Source of the DNA: Vitis vinifera
Taxonomy: Eukaryota > Streptophyta > Magnoliopsida > Vitales > Vitaceae
DNA: 64,000 nt
Reading direction: 5' to 3'
Assembly: GCF_030704535.1 (NCBI RefSeq)
Contig: NC_081822.1
Coordinates: 28,665,001-28,729,000 of the forward strand
Part shown: piece by piece, positions 13,235-25,915 of the stretch
Numbering within the stretch: the first letter of the stretch is position 1
Layout of the letters: every line of letters begins with the position of its first letter
Position numbers and translations under genes: made by a program
The notes under the pieces: generated by a model
Database searches by the model: none
What the model saw: only the letters and a program-made list of their open reading frames with translations
Told to the model about the DNA's origin: nothing

Positions 13235-13893
13235 GGGAGAATTATCTTTTGGAGGTAGATGGGCTCCCAAATTAACAAAAGGTCCATACAACTCTTCAAA
13301 TTGAGTTGAAGGATACGAAATAGTAACGGACAAATATACCCTTTAAGAACACATATAAAATATTTTATAAAATTAAGTTAAATAATTTTTTTTAATAATT
13401 TTTTTTTTCAAAAATACTAAATTAAATAAAAGTAGTTTTCAAAAATATTAAATTAAATAATTTTTTTTTCAAAAATATTAAATTAAATTTTTTTTTTCAA
13501 AAATATTAAATTAATTGTTTTTTTCAAAAATATTAAATTAAATTAAAGTATTTAAAAATATTAAATTAAATATTTTTTTAAAATATTAAATTAAATAAAT
13601 TTATTTTTAAAAAATATTAAATTAAATAAATTTATTTTAAAAAATATTAAATTACATAAAAGTATTTTTTAAAAATATTAAATTAAATCAAAAATATTAA
13701 ATTAAATAAAAGTATTTTTCAAAAATATTAATTTTTTTCTCAAAATCAACAAAGGGCATTTTTGGAAATACTAAAGGATGATATCCTTCAACTCAATTTT
13801 CATATTTTCATTGTGTCTTGAGCTCAATTTGAAGAGTTACATAGACCTTTTGTTAATTTGGAGGTCCATCTACCCCCAAAACATAATTCTCCC
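13235..13893. mobile_element. Mutator-type MITE with 9-bp target duplication
   Basis: The 659-bp element has long inverted ends: about 80 bp starting GGGAGAATTATCTTTTGG at the left match, inverted, the right end (GGGAGAATTATGTTTTGG on the opposite strand). It is flanked by a perfect 9-bp direct repeat, ATAAATTTG, at 13226-13234 and 13894-13902. Long terminal inverted repeats with a 9-bp duplication are the signature of Mutator-like elements. It has no coding capacity, so it must have been mobilised in trans. The centre is a tandem array listed separately. Confidence 0.88.
13375..13735. repeat. AT-rich tandem array in the core of the MITE
   Basis: About a dozen variants of an ATATTAAATTAAATAA-type unit with a T/A-run spacer, 20-35 bp each, fill the space between the inverted ends of the Mutator-type element. 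Confidence 0.8.
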
Positions 13894-13902
13894 ATAAATT
13901 TG

Positions 13903-16598
13903 AAGTGATATATATAAATAATTTATTATTTTTAAATCTATGTTTTATTTTTATTATTATTTTGTTTTTTTATCTTTTTATTTTTTATTTATATTTTTTT
14001 TCCACATTCTATTTAAATTGAACTACCATTGGTGGATTGCTATAATAAGGTAAGGAGTGACAAAATTTGATATGGTTTGTCGATATGATTTAAATCTAAC
14101 ACGCTTTTTACAAGTTTAGGTCAAGTGTAAATGAATTTGGATTAAATTTGTGTCAATTGATATAACCCGTTTAATAAATAAATAGTTTTTGGGTTAATCT
14201 GTATAATACGAATTAACTTGTATTGACCTATTTAATAATTCAATTGATTAATCAAATTATAAAAAATAAATATGTCAATTGAGTCATAAATATGTTCGAT
14301 TAAGATATTAATCATATATATATATATATATATATAATATCTAACCCAAACTGATTATTAAATAAGAGAACCTGAATATTAAATGGTTTAAATGAATTAC
14401 ACAATGTGTTACATATAATTAGGTAATATTTGAATTTATATATTTGATGTGATTATTATTTATATTGGATTTAGGTTGACCAATGTAGTAGAATATCTAG
14501 ACTTGAACATAACACAAACACGATTTACTAGCAAGAATCTCAACCCCTACGACAACCTTTTAATTTTTAGGTGTTATGAAACTAAGTTGGTGATTTGGAT
14601 TGTATTTTAATTTTGGGGTTCTAATTCAAATGAGAGCAAACATGTAAATTTTTCTAACAAACTAGTGGTTGGACTGATCAGAAGCTTTATGCTGGCCAAT
14701 TCAAAGGTCGAATTTCTTCCTTTCTGAATTTTAGGTTATAAAGAGAATTTACGGGGAGGAAATCCATCGAATGTCATGAAAAGAAAATAGAGAAAAAATA
14801 TAAAAGAAAAAAAAAGAAGAGAAAGTTTGTTTTTAGAAATAAAATAAAATATTGGCGGAAATAAAAATAAATTATTTTTATAAATTTTTTAAAATTTATT
14901 TTACTTATTTTTCTTGTTCAATATAAAGGTTATGCTATGTTTGGTTTTGGAAAATGATTAAGGGAAGATAAAAAAAAAAAAAAAATTAATGCTTTGTTTT
15001 GCCTTAGGAAAGCAATAAGAAAAGAAAAAAGTATTAAGAATTTTATTTTTAATTTTTTATATTTTTTTATGTGGGTTTTATTTTTGTGAAAAACAGGAAA
15101 AAAATAAATAAAATTAAAATTAATTTAAAACATATATATTTTTAAATTATTTAATGTTTATATATAGATGAGTCACAATAAGTGAAATTAGATTGAAATA
15201 ATTTTTATTAAATTTTCATAATTTATTTTTAATTTTTTCTTCCCTTTTATTTTTATTTTTTAAAATATTTTATTGATTTGAAATGTTTTTTTGTTTGTTT
15301 ATTTATTTATTTTTTGTTTACTTTCTTTTTTATTTTCTTTCTTATTGTTACTTAAATTTTCTCATATTTGACTTTTCTTTGAATGATGTTGAGTCACGTC
15401 TAAATAATTTCAAGACAATGGAGTTCCCTAAAACTGAACCAGGAGCGGCCTAAAAGCTAACTAATCAAATCCAGATCTACCGCTTACCAATCTTAACATG
15501 CCACATAATACCAAAACATATCAACTTCACTCGATTCAAACGACTCCCAACTTTAGGCCAAAACCGATTTTAGGATTTTCCAGAGCGGAATTTCCAATTT
15601 TTGTAAAATAGAGACGGTTCCTAGCAACCATTCCTTGTACTGAATCTGATTTAGCTTGAAGAAATCGGTTCGAAACTGATTTTATTCCTAGTTTTAGCAT
15701 CCTAAGTCAATTTTACCATTGTAAGATTAAAATAAAACTGTCTTGCAAATGAACAAAATATTAAGGAATTGTTTATACATAAAATCAGAATTATTGATAC
15801 GGATCTTTTCTACATGAAAAAGGAATATTTTGTTGCAATAGAAATAGAAATGATGTGGATTATTCAATAATTGAAGTCGATTTACTTTATAAAAAGAAGA
15901 TATCAATGAACTTCTATGAAATGGTTTGACAGGTTTCAACGAATTGTCTTGATCGTGGGATATAATTGAGAAATAGAAATTCGTGTTATCAAAGGAATTC
16001 TTGTAATTATTTCTACTATGAAATGAGTCAATCATCCACTTTGGTATTTTATTGAATAAAAATGGTGATATTGTTGATATACCTGCAAAACATCTTTGTA
16101 ACTTGAATTACAAGGTTAGTAACTTTCTTCTTCAAAGAAACTATTAAGAGTTTTTTTTATTACTTCACTCTCTAAATTCTAAGTATAGATAGACATCATA
16201 AAACACTTGATTGGAAGAAAGTAATGGAGATGTAGAGAAGCTCAAACCTGTTGGAAAAAGATTGTTAGACTCAATAATAATCGTATTATTTATAGGCAAA
16301 CATTTTAGTGAAGGATAAGGATTTCAAACTTATAGACAAACTAATTTAATTTAAAACATTTTTTTAATTTGATGGAATCTTATCTACTTATGCATCCCCT
16401 TTTTACTTAACCCACATGTGGATGATGAATTTAAAAATAAAAAATAAAATAAAAAACAACTTCCACTCATCCACATTGGATAAAATCTGTTATCTTGTTA
16501 TACCATAGACTTGTCAATCACACTAGTTCAAACACTTTTAAAAACCCCTCCAGGAGTTATATCTCAATTAAAAAAAAAATGCTTGATTCTAACATATA

Positions 16599-16640
<42 letters not shown>
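13903..16640. other. Intergenic AT-rich DNA, no gene
   Basis: Holds an AT dinucleotide run near 14312-14336, a MITE-like stretch at about 14935-15370 bounded by TATGTTTGGTTTTGG, and a less AT-rich 15380-15720 segment with no recognisable coding content. A 102-codon minus-strand frame at 15727-16035 has no family resemblance and low-complexity composition. A TA microsatellite lies near 16597-16637. Confidence 0.5.
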
Positions 16641-16641
<1 letters not shown>

Positions 16642-17439
16642 ATTTAAATTATATTGAATACAAGGTTGATATAATTGTCTAGGCTATGAGCTATAAATAA
16701 TGGTGTGTTAGTAACAATCTTTCTTAGCAACTCATGTATCCATGTAGGTTTGACCGCTTTCCTAACATATTCTACTAGACCATATCAATCATAATCCTTA
16801 GCTTACATGTTAAAGTAGTGACATCTTACCCTTACTTCATGACATAATTTTAGGTTCAAGGGTATAGAGTAAACTTTATAGTAGTCTATAAGGGCTCACA
16901 CAGTGTTAGAGTAGTCTAACTATTCTCTCTAATAGTTGCAAATAACACATATAGTATGATATGTATGTTACAACGAAGCTTCCACAAAAGTGGGTTAATC
17001 ACTCTTTGATGCCACATGAATCTTAGTCTAGTTGTCTCCTTAAGCACCTACTTAAGTTTCTTAGCACAATCACTCATCAAGCTCCTACTTAAGATCTCAC
17101 ATTTAGATTCATTCAAGCTATATGGATTTGTGGAATAATTTCATATTTGAATTTTATGTCTCATCTTAACCTAGCTAAGGTGATGTTCCAAATATATAAT
17201 TTATTTTGCTTACCATCTAAGCGCTAAAGTGATTGCCCATGTGAATGTACCAATCCAAGCTTGGTGACAATCAAATAATGTATGTTGGTGTTATTAATTA
17301 AACTAAAATGGAATGCACATCTATGAAGAATAAATGCATAAGATACCCATAAATAAAATGTTAATTCAAGAGGTGTTTAAAAATAAAATACATATCAAAG
17401 TTTACAAAGTCCCAAACTCCTCACTTGAGTTTGAAAGAC

Positions 17440-17700
17440 TTTTTTAATATATATATATATATATGTTTCAAGACTACCTCTCTCTATGTAACAATGTCTC
17501 GAATATAGTGAAAACAAATATCTATGTATTTGGTTCTACCATGATATTTAGGATCCTTACTATATGCTAAAACAACCATGCTATCAATAAGAATAGTGAT
17601 AGACTCTTTGGTTAGAGTCATTACTTTTAGGTATTGGAAGAATCTCCTGAACTAGACCATTGTGAAACCCGAAATACTCCATGCCTTGGCCTCAAATTAT
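17440..17700 (-). pseudogene. Copia RNase H remnant
   Basis: Read on the minus strand, this gives text typical of the end of Copia pol: a DSM.VLAYSKDPKYHGRTK.IDI.FH.IRDIV pattern, with an in-frame stop soon after. It is the C-terminal RNase H region of a Copia polyprotein, heavily decayed. The sequence to its left (about 16.65-17.4 kb) may be the 3' untranslated part and LTR of the same element, but I could not place its ends. Confidence 0.65.
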
Positions 17701-17739
17701 GTAAGGTGCATGCATTCTATCTTAGTATTTTCTAGATTT

Positions 17740-19100
17740 ATCATAGTGGAAACATGTTGTTTAAAAAACCATATTATGATTTAGATTTAGAGATTAAAGT
17801 TTCATACTTGCGATTAGGATGTTCCCATATCAAATCCCACCCAATGAAGATGTTGAAAACCGTAATAGTTGCCATAGACCTTGTCTACCCAACAATGTTC
17901 CACCCAATCTCTCCCTTCATGGATCTAGGCATAAGAGAAAGGTGGACTTCCCTTTCTCCCATGAGGGTTGCTAGGGTTTTTCTTTAAAGGCTTTTTAGAA
18001 GAAGATAAAAAAAAAAAAAAAAAAATCCTAAACCTTTAAGGGGGTTTATACAAGGCTCCGTATGAACTTAAGTGACTTGAGCCCAAATTGGACTTTGGTC
18101 ACCTAATGTATCTCACTTAGGTCCTAATTAATTAATTATCCTTAATTGGATCTAATTAATTAATTAGTTTAAACCAATCTAGAAAAAACTATTCACAAGA
18201 TCTAGTACAACCTTGTTTTTTTTTTACCAAAACACCCTTATGTACACTTATAAACTACAAACCCAAATCCCTAAAATAAAGAATGCCACCTTGAACTAGG
18301 AGCTTGTTGAGTAGAGACCACTGGGACCTATAGGAAAATATTGGCTCTATTAGAATCTAATTCTAAAGTTAACTCAACACTTCACTAAAGAGAGTCAATT
18401 GTACTCTAGTATCCTATGAAATTACAAGAAGTTAAAGCTTAGGTTTGTGACCTATTATTCATTATATGCGGACTCTTTGTGAATTGGTGTCCATAATCTA
18501 ATAGGATAGTGTTATCAATCCTTACCTTTCCAATCTTTGAGTTATGTATCCTCATATTATGTGATCAATTCTCATACTCTAGCTCATAAAAAGTATATTT
18601 CAAATTCCAATTAAGGAATTATTGTAACCATAGATTTCATGATCACATGTCTTTTGAATCATCCAAAGGAACACTCTGTCTTAATCTCATGAGAAATTAT
18701 GTTGCTTTTATTAAGAATACTTGTTGCCATCAACCTCCATTAATAGTGACCCGATTTGTAGAGATATATGACTATATTAGGGTTTCATTTATAAGTCGAA
18801 TCTTCCTGTTAATTTCAGCATAAGCTAAATATTATCTCAAGGTTTAAAGTCTATGCAATATATAGCTTGGTGAATCATGACAATTCGATACCTTATGTTA
18901 TGATTTATCATAGGTCATATTTAATGTGTAATCATATAAACTAGTGTACTCACCGTGGGAAACCTATTCCGATGACCAAGACAAGTTATCCTTCTAATTT
19001 GGAGGTGGTGCACTACAACCTTTACTTGATTGCCTAAATTCATGAACCAACTCTGAACTACTTATCATCTTGCAAGAAAATTTAAATCCATTAAATTACT
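17740..19100 (-). repeat. LTR-like copy A (Copia family 1), minus strand
   Basis: This ~1.35-kb segment aligns by eye, inverted, with 23690-25150 and, in the same orientation, with 21130-22410. Shared landmarks are the TTAATTAATTA clusters around an AACCCAAGT-like core, the GTACACTTATAAAC segment and the terminal GATGATAAGTAGT motif. On the minus strand it contains a possible promoter region with a TATATAAAC-like element in the sister copy. The boundaries are approximate, because the copies differ at many positions. Confidence 0.5.
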
Positions 19101-19321
19101 AAAAGTTTCATATTATTTATATTCATCCATATTTGCATACATTCACATCCAATCAAACATACATAAGGAAATAAAAAACATATATAGAAATAAATAAAAA
19201 AAGTTCCAATGGTTAAGGGGTCATGTAGTAAATAATTTTGGTAGATTCATCTTAGAATCAAATAACCAAAACTTGCCAAAAATCACCTCCAAGACTACTA
19301 ACAAAGATTGAGCCCAATAAG

Positions 19322-19893
19322 AGGCCTAAAATTGAGCCTAAACAACCAAAAAGAAGTTGACTTGAACTCAATCCCAAAATAGCATGCCTTTTGCACATTG
19401 CTTCAATGAGTCATATTTCCCTTCTTAATTTTCATTTTAGCTTGAGTACTGTTGGAAATGTTGCATTCCTAACTTCTTAAACTTTCAAAACCATTTGTGG
19501 CTTGCCCTAAGAAACTTCGGTGGTAACCTAAATTTTGAGTTAAAAGCCAGAGTTACTATGCTACCATGGATCTGAGAGAGAGAGAACTTTCAATTTCATG
19601 TTGGTAGTGGCAGCATAAAGTTGTTCATGATGACACCCATAAAAGGCCCAAAATTGAGCCTAAACAACCAAAAAGAAGTTGACTTGAACTCAATCCCAAA
19701 ATAGCATGCCTTTTGAATATTGCTTCAATGAGTCATATTTCCCTTCTTAATTTCCATTTCAGTTTGAGTACTGTTGGAAATGTTGAATTCCTAACTTCTT
19801 AAACTTTCAAAACCATTTGTGGCTTGCCCTAAGAAACTTATAGGTGGTAACCTAAATTTTGAGTTAAAAGCCAGAGTTACTATGCTGCCATGG

Positions 19894-19975
<82 letters not shown>

Positions 19976-20366
19976 ACTTTCAATTTCATGTTGGTAGTGG
20001 CAGCACAAAGTTGTTCATGATGACACCCTTAAGAGGCCCAAAATTGCACCTAAACAACCAAAAAGAAGTTGACTTGAACTCAATCCCAAAATAGCATGCC
20101 TTTTGCACATTGCTTCAATGAGTCATATTTTCCTTCTTAATTTCCATTTCAGTTTGAGTACTGTTGGAAATGTTGAATTCCTAACTTCTTAAACTTTCAA
20201 AACCATTTGTGGCTTACCCTAAGAAACTTATAGGTGGTAACCCAAATTTTGAGTTAAAAGCCAGAGTTACTATGCTACCATGGATCTAAGAGAGAGAGAG
20301 AGAGAGAGAGAGAAAACTTTCAATTTCATGTTGGTAGTGGTAGCACAAAGTTGTTCATGATGACAC
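19322..20366. repeat. Three tandem copies of a ~320-390 bp unit, each with a GA microsatellite
   Basis: Units start at 19322, 19644 and 20034 with AGGCC(T/C)(A)AAATTG and share almost all their sequence, including TGGTAGTGGCAGCA near the end. Their lengths (322, 390 and 333 bp) differ mainly because of the GA tract: a few repeats at 19574-19584, about 80 bp at 19897-19975, and about 26 bp at 20288-20313. The open frame that runs through the long GA tract (poly Arg-Glu) is not a gene. Confidence 0.88.
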
Positions 20367-21129
20367 TCATGATGTTGCCAATTTCCACCTTAAAATGCAC
20401 TTAAGACCAACCTCAAATTGTAGTTCATAATTGCATCTACATCCAACTTGTATGGCGGTAATGAATGGCATCAAAACCAACCCATGCAATTGCCCATTGT
20501 CCACATAAAAAAATAGGAACTTTCTCAATGGAAAATTAGTAACTTTAACTATAGAAAAATAACAACTTTCTATAATAAAGTTCAACACTTAGATTCATCC
20601 ATGTTTAGTTCATGAGTGCATCAAATTTTTGCCACAAAATCAATTCAAAGAGACTCAAATTTATGTGGTAGTAGCAACCCACTATGGCACCAATAATTAG
20701 CCCCAAGATGCACCTTGGTACAACCACAAACATGGATTAAGGACATAGTAGTTTGTGGTTCTTTTCATCATTTTTTTTCTAGTCATTCAAAGAAAAAAAA
20801 TTGATTTTCTTTTCTGCAAACATTGATCGCCTTGATTCTTCATAAATGATGTTCCCATAAAAGATTAATCTTTGTTGAAATCAATGAGAAATTATTTTCT
20901 TATAGCCCTTCGTAGATGATAAAAAATTTAACTTTACATCACAAATAATTATCCCATTCAATCATCACATACAATAATTATAAAAAAAAGCATGCATGCG
21001 TCCTTTGGCCATGGGATAATATCAAGATTGCAAAAAAAATGTTAGCACACCCTAAATAAAGATCTGAGCATGCTTATAAGATACACTTTAATACAAATTG
21101 TTGGCATCTTAGATCTATGCAATAGAAAT
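20367..21129. other. Repeat-derived DNA, no gene
   Basis: Lies between the triplicated block and LTR-like copy B. Together with 19.1-19.3 kb it may be the internal part of an old non-autonomous retroelement bounded by copies A and B, but no gag or pol motif and no primer site is visible. Confidence 0.35.
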
Positions 21130-22410
21130 AATATCAATTTATTTTAAAAAAAATTGATTTTTAGGATTAAAAATTCAACCTTTAGGTTTGAATGTTCCTA
21201 GATCTTAAATTTCAAGTGTTGATGACCTTGAAGACCTAATTAAGATCTTCCACTCGATGATTCATTCTTTAGCTTAAGCATAGAGATGGTGAAAATCTTT
21301 GAAGGTAGAGGTTAGAACTTTCTTTAAAACGTGAAAGAGAGTATGTACCCTAATCCCATAAGGGGTATTCATAGGGTTTCTAGTGGGCTTAAATGATTTA
21401 AGTCCATCTTGGGCTTGGGTCACTTAATCTAGTCTAAAAAGAGTCATAATTAATTAATTAATGTAATAGGACACCAATTAATCAATTAACCTAATCCATA
21501 GATGTTGTCTACTAATTCTTGTGTAATCATATATATAATTACCAAAATGACCTTATGCATAAACTTATAGTCGATTGAATCCTCATAAAACATGCCAGCA
21601 AGGTATATGAGATTAAATGGAGACCATTAGGATCCATTGGATAGTACTGACTCCTTCATAATCCAAATTTGAAGTTGACCCAACATTTCACAACAGAGAG
21701 TCAACTCACTCCAATACCCTTATATATGTATATTACAATGAGACATTAAGTGGTCAAACCTGTGACTTGCTATCCATTGTATATAGACTCCCCATGAATT
21801 AGTGTTTGTAATATAATAAAGTGAAAGTTATCATCCTCTCACAATTACCTCTATCATCCTTGATTTCTAAATCCTCCTATAGTGTAGTTAATTGACATAT
21901 CTTAATTCACCAGAACTAATGTTAAGTTTCACTTGAGGAACTACTATGACCATAGTTTACCTGAACAAGCCTTCTTAGGATTACCCAAGAGAACACTCTA
22001 TCTTAATCCTAAGAGATGTCATGGTGCCTTTATTAAGAATACCTATCATCACCAACTTCTACTAATAGTGACCAAACATATAAGGAATATATGATCACTT
22101 TAGGATCTCACTTGTAGGTCAAAACCCCTGCTAATTTTAGTATAAACTTAATATTCTCTCAAGATTGAGAGATAATACAACATAATAACTTGGTGAAGTC
22201 ATGACTACTTGATAACATTACGTCATGACTCATCACAGGTCATGTCTAATGTGTAACCATACACACTAGTGCACTCATCATGGGAATCTCATCTTGATGG
22301 CTAAAAATAGTCATTTTTCTAATTAGGAGGTAGTGTGTTACAACCTCTAATGCATGACCTAAGTCCATGAATCGACTATGAATAAGTCATCTACTTGCAA
22401 GGAACCCATG
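21130..22410 (-). repeat. LTR-like copy B (Copia family 1), minus strand
   Basis: Same family and orientation as the copy at 17740-19100, sharing the TAATTAATTAA clusters, the AGGGTATTCATAGGG-type block and the segment around GTGTAACCATACACACTAGTG. Divergence is substantial, so the insertion is old. Next to its right edge a ~75-bp block is repeated at 22430-22500 and 22516-22590 around CACCTAAGTCATGTA. Confidence 0.5.
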
Positions 22411-22689
22411 AATTGGATATTTCGTGCAGCTACTAATGCACCTAAGTCATGTACAATATAAGATATGCTAGAGGAGAATGCTCATAAAGTACAATGCATG
22501 GATGCATCATTCGTGTAACTTCTAATACACCTAAGTCATGTAGAATGTAAGAGATATTAGGCGAGAATCTCATAAAGTACAATGCATGAAATAAAGATAA
22601 ATAAAAGTGAAACACAAATATCATTAAATAAGTAATGAGTTCCAATGTATTACATCATGTTATTCTTTTAAGAGCTCTATCCTAATAGC

Positions 22690-23620
22690 TCTAAGATCCT
22701 TTAGGTAGATGACAATCTACTCAATGAAAATTTTGTCTGGACATTGTCATTAATCAAGATCTAGTTGTCTAACTAGTAATAAATGAAAATATAGAAGGGG
22801 TGCAATATATTCTTGGAATTAAAGTACTTTAGGGACTACATGAATATGAAAAGTGTGTTATATCATCAACACTAACAAGCATTTGGTCAAGTGCATGATG
22901 CAAGACTTTAAGAAGGGTTTGCTACCCTTAAGTTTGGATTTTTATTTCTTAAGTTTAGTTTCCTTGGACATTTGACAAGAAAAGTCGCATTAAGGTCGTA
23001 TCCTATGCCTCTACAAAGGGTAGCCTTATATATGTGATGCTATGTCTTAGATCGGATATTTGCTTTGAAATGGGGCTAATGAGTAGATATTAGCTCAATC
23101 CATGATTAGGGTCTTTAATGGATATTAAACATATACTTAAGTATCATATGAGAGCAAGAGAATACATGCTTGTGAGTCATTGCAATGAATTAGTATTCCT
23201 TAAGTGTTAAGAAATTAGACTTTTAGTTTGATGAGGACACTCATAGGTTTGCCTCTAAATGATATTTGTTGTTGCTTCTAAAACAACAAAGAAAGTCTTT
23301 TGACTTACAATGTTCCTTTTGGAACTATGGGTAGTTCTCTTGGTTGTACCGTCCATGATCTTGTTTTGTGATAACAATGAGGCATTGACATAATCTAAAG
23401 AACCAAGGTACCATTAGAAGAGAAAACACATAGAGAGGAAGTGTTACCTTTTTTGCAAGATAGTTCAAAGAGGTGATATGACAAAGGAACATATTTTTTC
23501 TATGGTGCTTAGTTTACTTTTATGGCTAGTGAGGGTTTTTTAGGATAAAGCCTTTAAAAGCAAGACATGATGTAACAAAGTTAGGCATGAACTTCTACTT
23601 TTCTATCCATCATTTGCATT
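22690..23620 (+). pseudogene. Copia RT/RNase H remnant, plus strand
   Basis: In shifting frames the sequence retains Copia pol landmarks in order: the end of the reverse transcriptase (a LLPL/PYASAKGSL-like block near 22920-23030), an LCTRSDIC-like block near 23040, and an RNase H end around a GKHIERKCYLF-like stretch near 23425, followed by a DMT-like run-out. Many stops and indels break it. It runs straight into the plus-strand LTR copy at 23690, as expected for the 3' end of one element. Confidence 0.7.
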
Positions 23621-23689
23621 GATATTGATTTAAGTATTTGATCCCAAATCACTTGCATTGTACATGATTTGGATACATTAGGAGTTGTA

Positions 23690-25150
23690 GAGAAAATACA
23701 AGTTATGGGTTCCTAGTAAGATGATAAGTAGTCCATTGTCAGTTTATGAATTTGGGTAACATAATAAAGATTGTAGTGCACTACCTTCTTATTGGAGGGA
23801 TGACTTGTCATAGTTGCTGGGATGAGTTTTCCATGAGAAAATACAAGTTATGGGTTCCTAGTAAGATGATAAGTAGTCCATTGTCAGTTTATGAATTTGG
23901 GTAACACAATAAAGGTTGTAGTGCACTACCTTCTTATTGGAGAGATGACTTGTCATAGTTGCTGGGATGAGTTTTCCATGATAAGTACACTAGTGTGTAT
24001 GGTTACACATTGGATAGGACCTACTGAGTTGTCATGATTCACCAAGTTAGTATATTGCATGAACTCCCAACCTTACAATGATATTGAGCATGTGCTGGAA
24101 TCAATAGGAGACTTTGACATATGGGTGAAACCCTAATGCGCTCATATATTCTTACAAATTAGGTCATTGTTGATTAAAGCTAGTGACAATAGGTATTCTC
24201 TATAGAGACACCATGATATCTTATGAGATTGAGACAAAGTGTCCCCTTGGGTGATTCAAAAGACATGTGATCATGAAATCTATGGCTGTAGTAATTCCCT
24301 AAGTAGAATTTTACATATACTATTTAATGAGTTAGAGTATGTCTGTTGATCACATAATAAGGGGATTTGTAACTCAAAATTGAAAATGTAATCTTGATTG
24401 TTGATACTACTATCGTATTAGATTATGATCACTAGTTCATGGCAAGTCTACATACAATGAATGGTAGGTTACAAACTCGAGCTTTAGCTCGTTGTAAATT
24501 CATAAGATATTGGAGTGTAGTTGAGTCTCTTTAGTGAAGTGTTGAGCCAACTTTAGAATTGAATTTTGAGGGAGCTAGTGTTTTCCTATGGATCCTAGTA
24601 GTCCCCGCTTGAGTTCATAAGTCATGAAGGCACATTTTATTTAAGGGATTTAGGTTTCTGGTTTATAAGTGTACATAAGAATGTTTTGATAAAAATGCAA
24701 GGTTATATTAAATTTTATGAATTGAACTTTCTAGATTAAGCTAATTAATTAATTGGAACCCAATATGACTAATTAATTAATTAGGACCCAAGTGAGCTAG
24801 ATTAGATAACCCTAACCCAATTTAGGCTTAAGTCACTTAAGTCCATAAGGAGCCTTATATAAACCCCTATAGGGGTTTTGGGTTTAGATTTTTGCCCTTT
24901 TTTTGTCTTCTAGAGAGCCACTAGAGAGAAACCCTAACCACTCTTAAGGAAGAAGATAAAAACACAAACTTATCTCATGCTTAAACCAATGTGAGGAAAT
25001 ATTGGGTGGAAGAACATTGGGTAGATGAGTTCTATGATGTTTTTTTGACTTCTTCATCGACTTGAAAACGATTTGGGAACATCCATATTGTAGGTAAGAG
25101 CTCTAACCTCTAGATCTAATATCTATTTTGGTTTTGATAGCCATAGTTTG
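23690..25150 (+). repeat. Putative 3' LTR of the plus-strand Copia relic (family 1)
   Basis: Follows the pol relic directly and matches copies A and B in inverse orientation. It carries a TATATAAACCCCTATAGGGG promoter-like element near 24855. It begins with a 145-bp tandem duplication. Boundaries are approximate. Confidence 0.55.
23691..23980 (+). repeat. 145-bp perfect-period tandem duplication
   Basis: AGAAAATACAAGTTATGGG starts at 23691 and again at 23836. The two 145-bp units differ at only a few bases, so this duplication is much younger than the LTR in which it sits. Confidence 0.9.
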
Positions 25151-25497
25151 CTACTATTGTAGATTTAGAGAACCTTAGGATAGAAGCATGCATCCTGTGA
25201 GAGTTAGGGCCAGGAAACGAAGTAATCCGAGGTTCCTAGCATAGTTCACCTCCTCACTTCTTTGTTGTGATCTCAGGGCGGTTCCAGTTTTGCAACATCA
25301 CCTTCACATGATCTTGAGCTATAGTAGCCCTTACATGGTTTTAGATGAAGTTTTTATTTTTTATTTTTTATATTTTATATTTTAATTGTAGCTAGTTTGC
25401 CTCAATTTATTTTGTGTTCTTGTTTTAGTTTGTACTTATTCACAATTCTTTGTCTTATATCTAGACCCTTTGTATATAAATGAATATCACTTTGCTT

Positions 25498-25501
<4 letters not shown>

Positions 25502-25534
<33 letters not shown>
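25502..25534. repeat. CT microsatellite
   Basis: About 33 bp of uninterrupted TC repeats. Confidence 0.95.
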
Positions 25535-25537
<3 letters not shown>

Positions 25538-25915
25538 TTACGTATACTAAATTTATCTTATTTCTCTTTTTCATTTTTATGACAAAAAAGGGAGATTGGT
25601 TGATTATTGATAAGTGAATGATAGATATTGATTGTGTGCATGACTACATCCATTTACTTTTACTATGATTTGATATTGGTTATAGTTTTATTATTTTTCT
25701 CAAACATTGGTTTACCTTGGTATTTGGTCGGTTGGTGTGTGCAAGTCATAGGTATCTTTAGATTGTTCATGCTTGGATGAGTTTTGAACGTCATATGCTT
25801 GTTTGAGAATGATTTGGTCTAGATGAGTGTTATTAAGAGATTCATAAACTCCATTTGAGAGTATTAAGAGGTTTATATGATCTTTATTTTTTCACAAAAT
25901 TGCATAAGGGGGACA

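Noticed and set aside
14312-14336. TA dinucleotide runs here and at 16597-16637, 17445-17464 and 55077-55113
   Set aside because: Ordinary microsatellites without further structure.
15727-16035. 102-codon minus-strand frame
   Set aside because: Asn/Phe/Tyr-rich translation of AT-rich DNA with no recognisable family, promoter or splice context.
19819-20094. Open frame with a long Arg-Glu repeat
   Set aside because: It is produced by the GA microsatellite in the second unit of the triplicated block.
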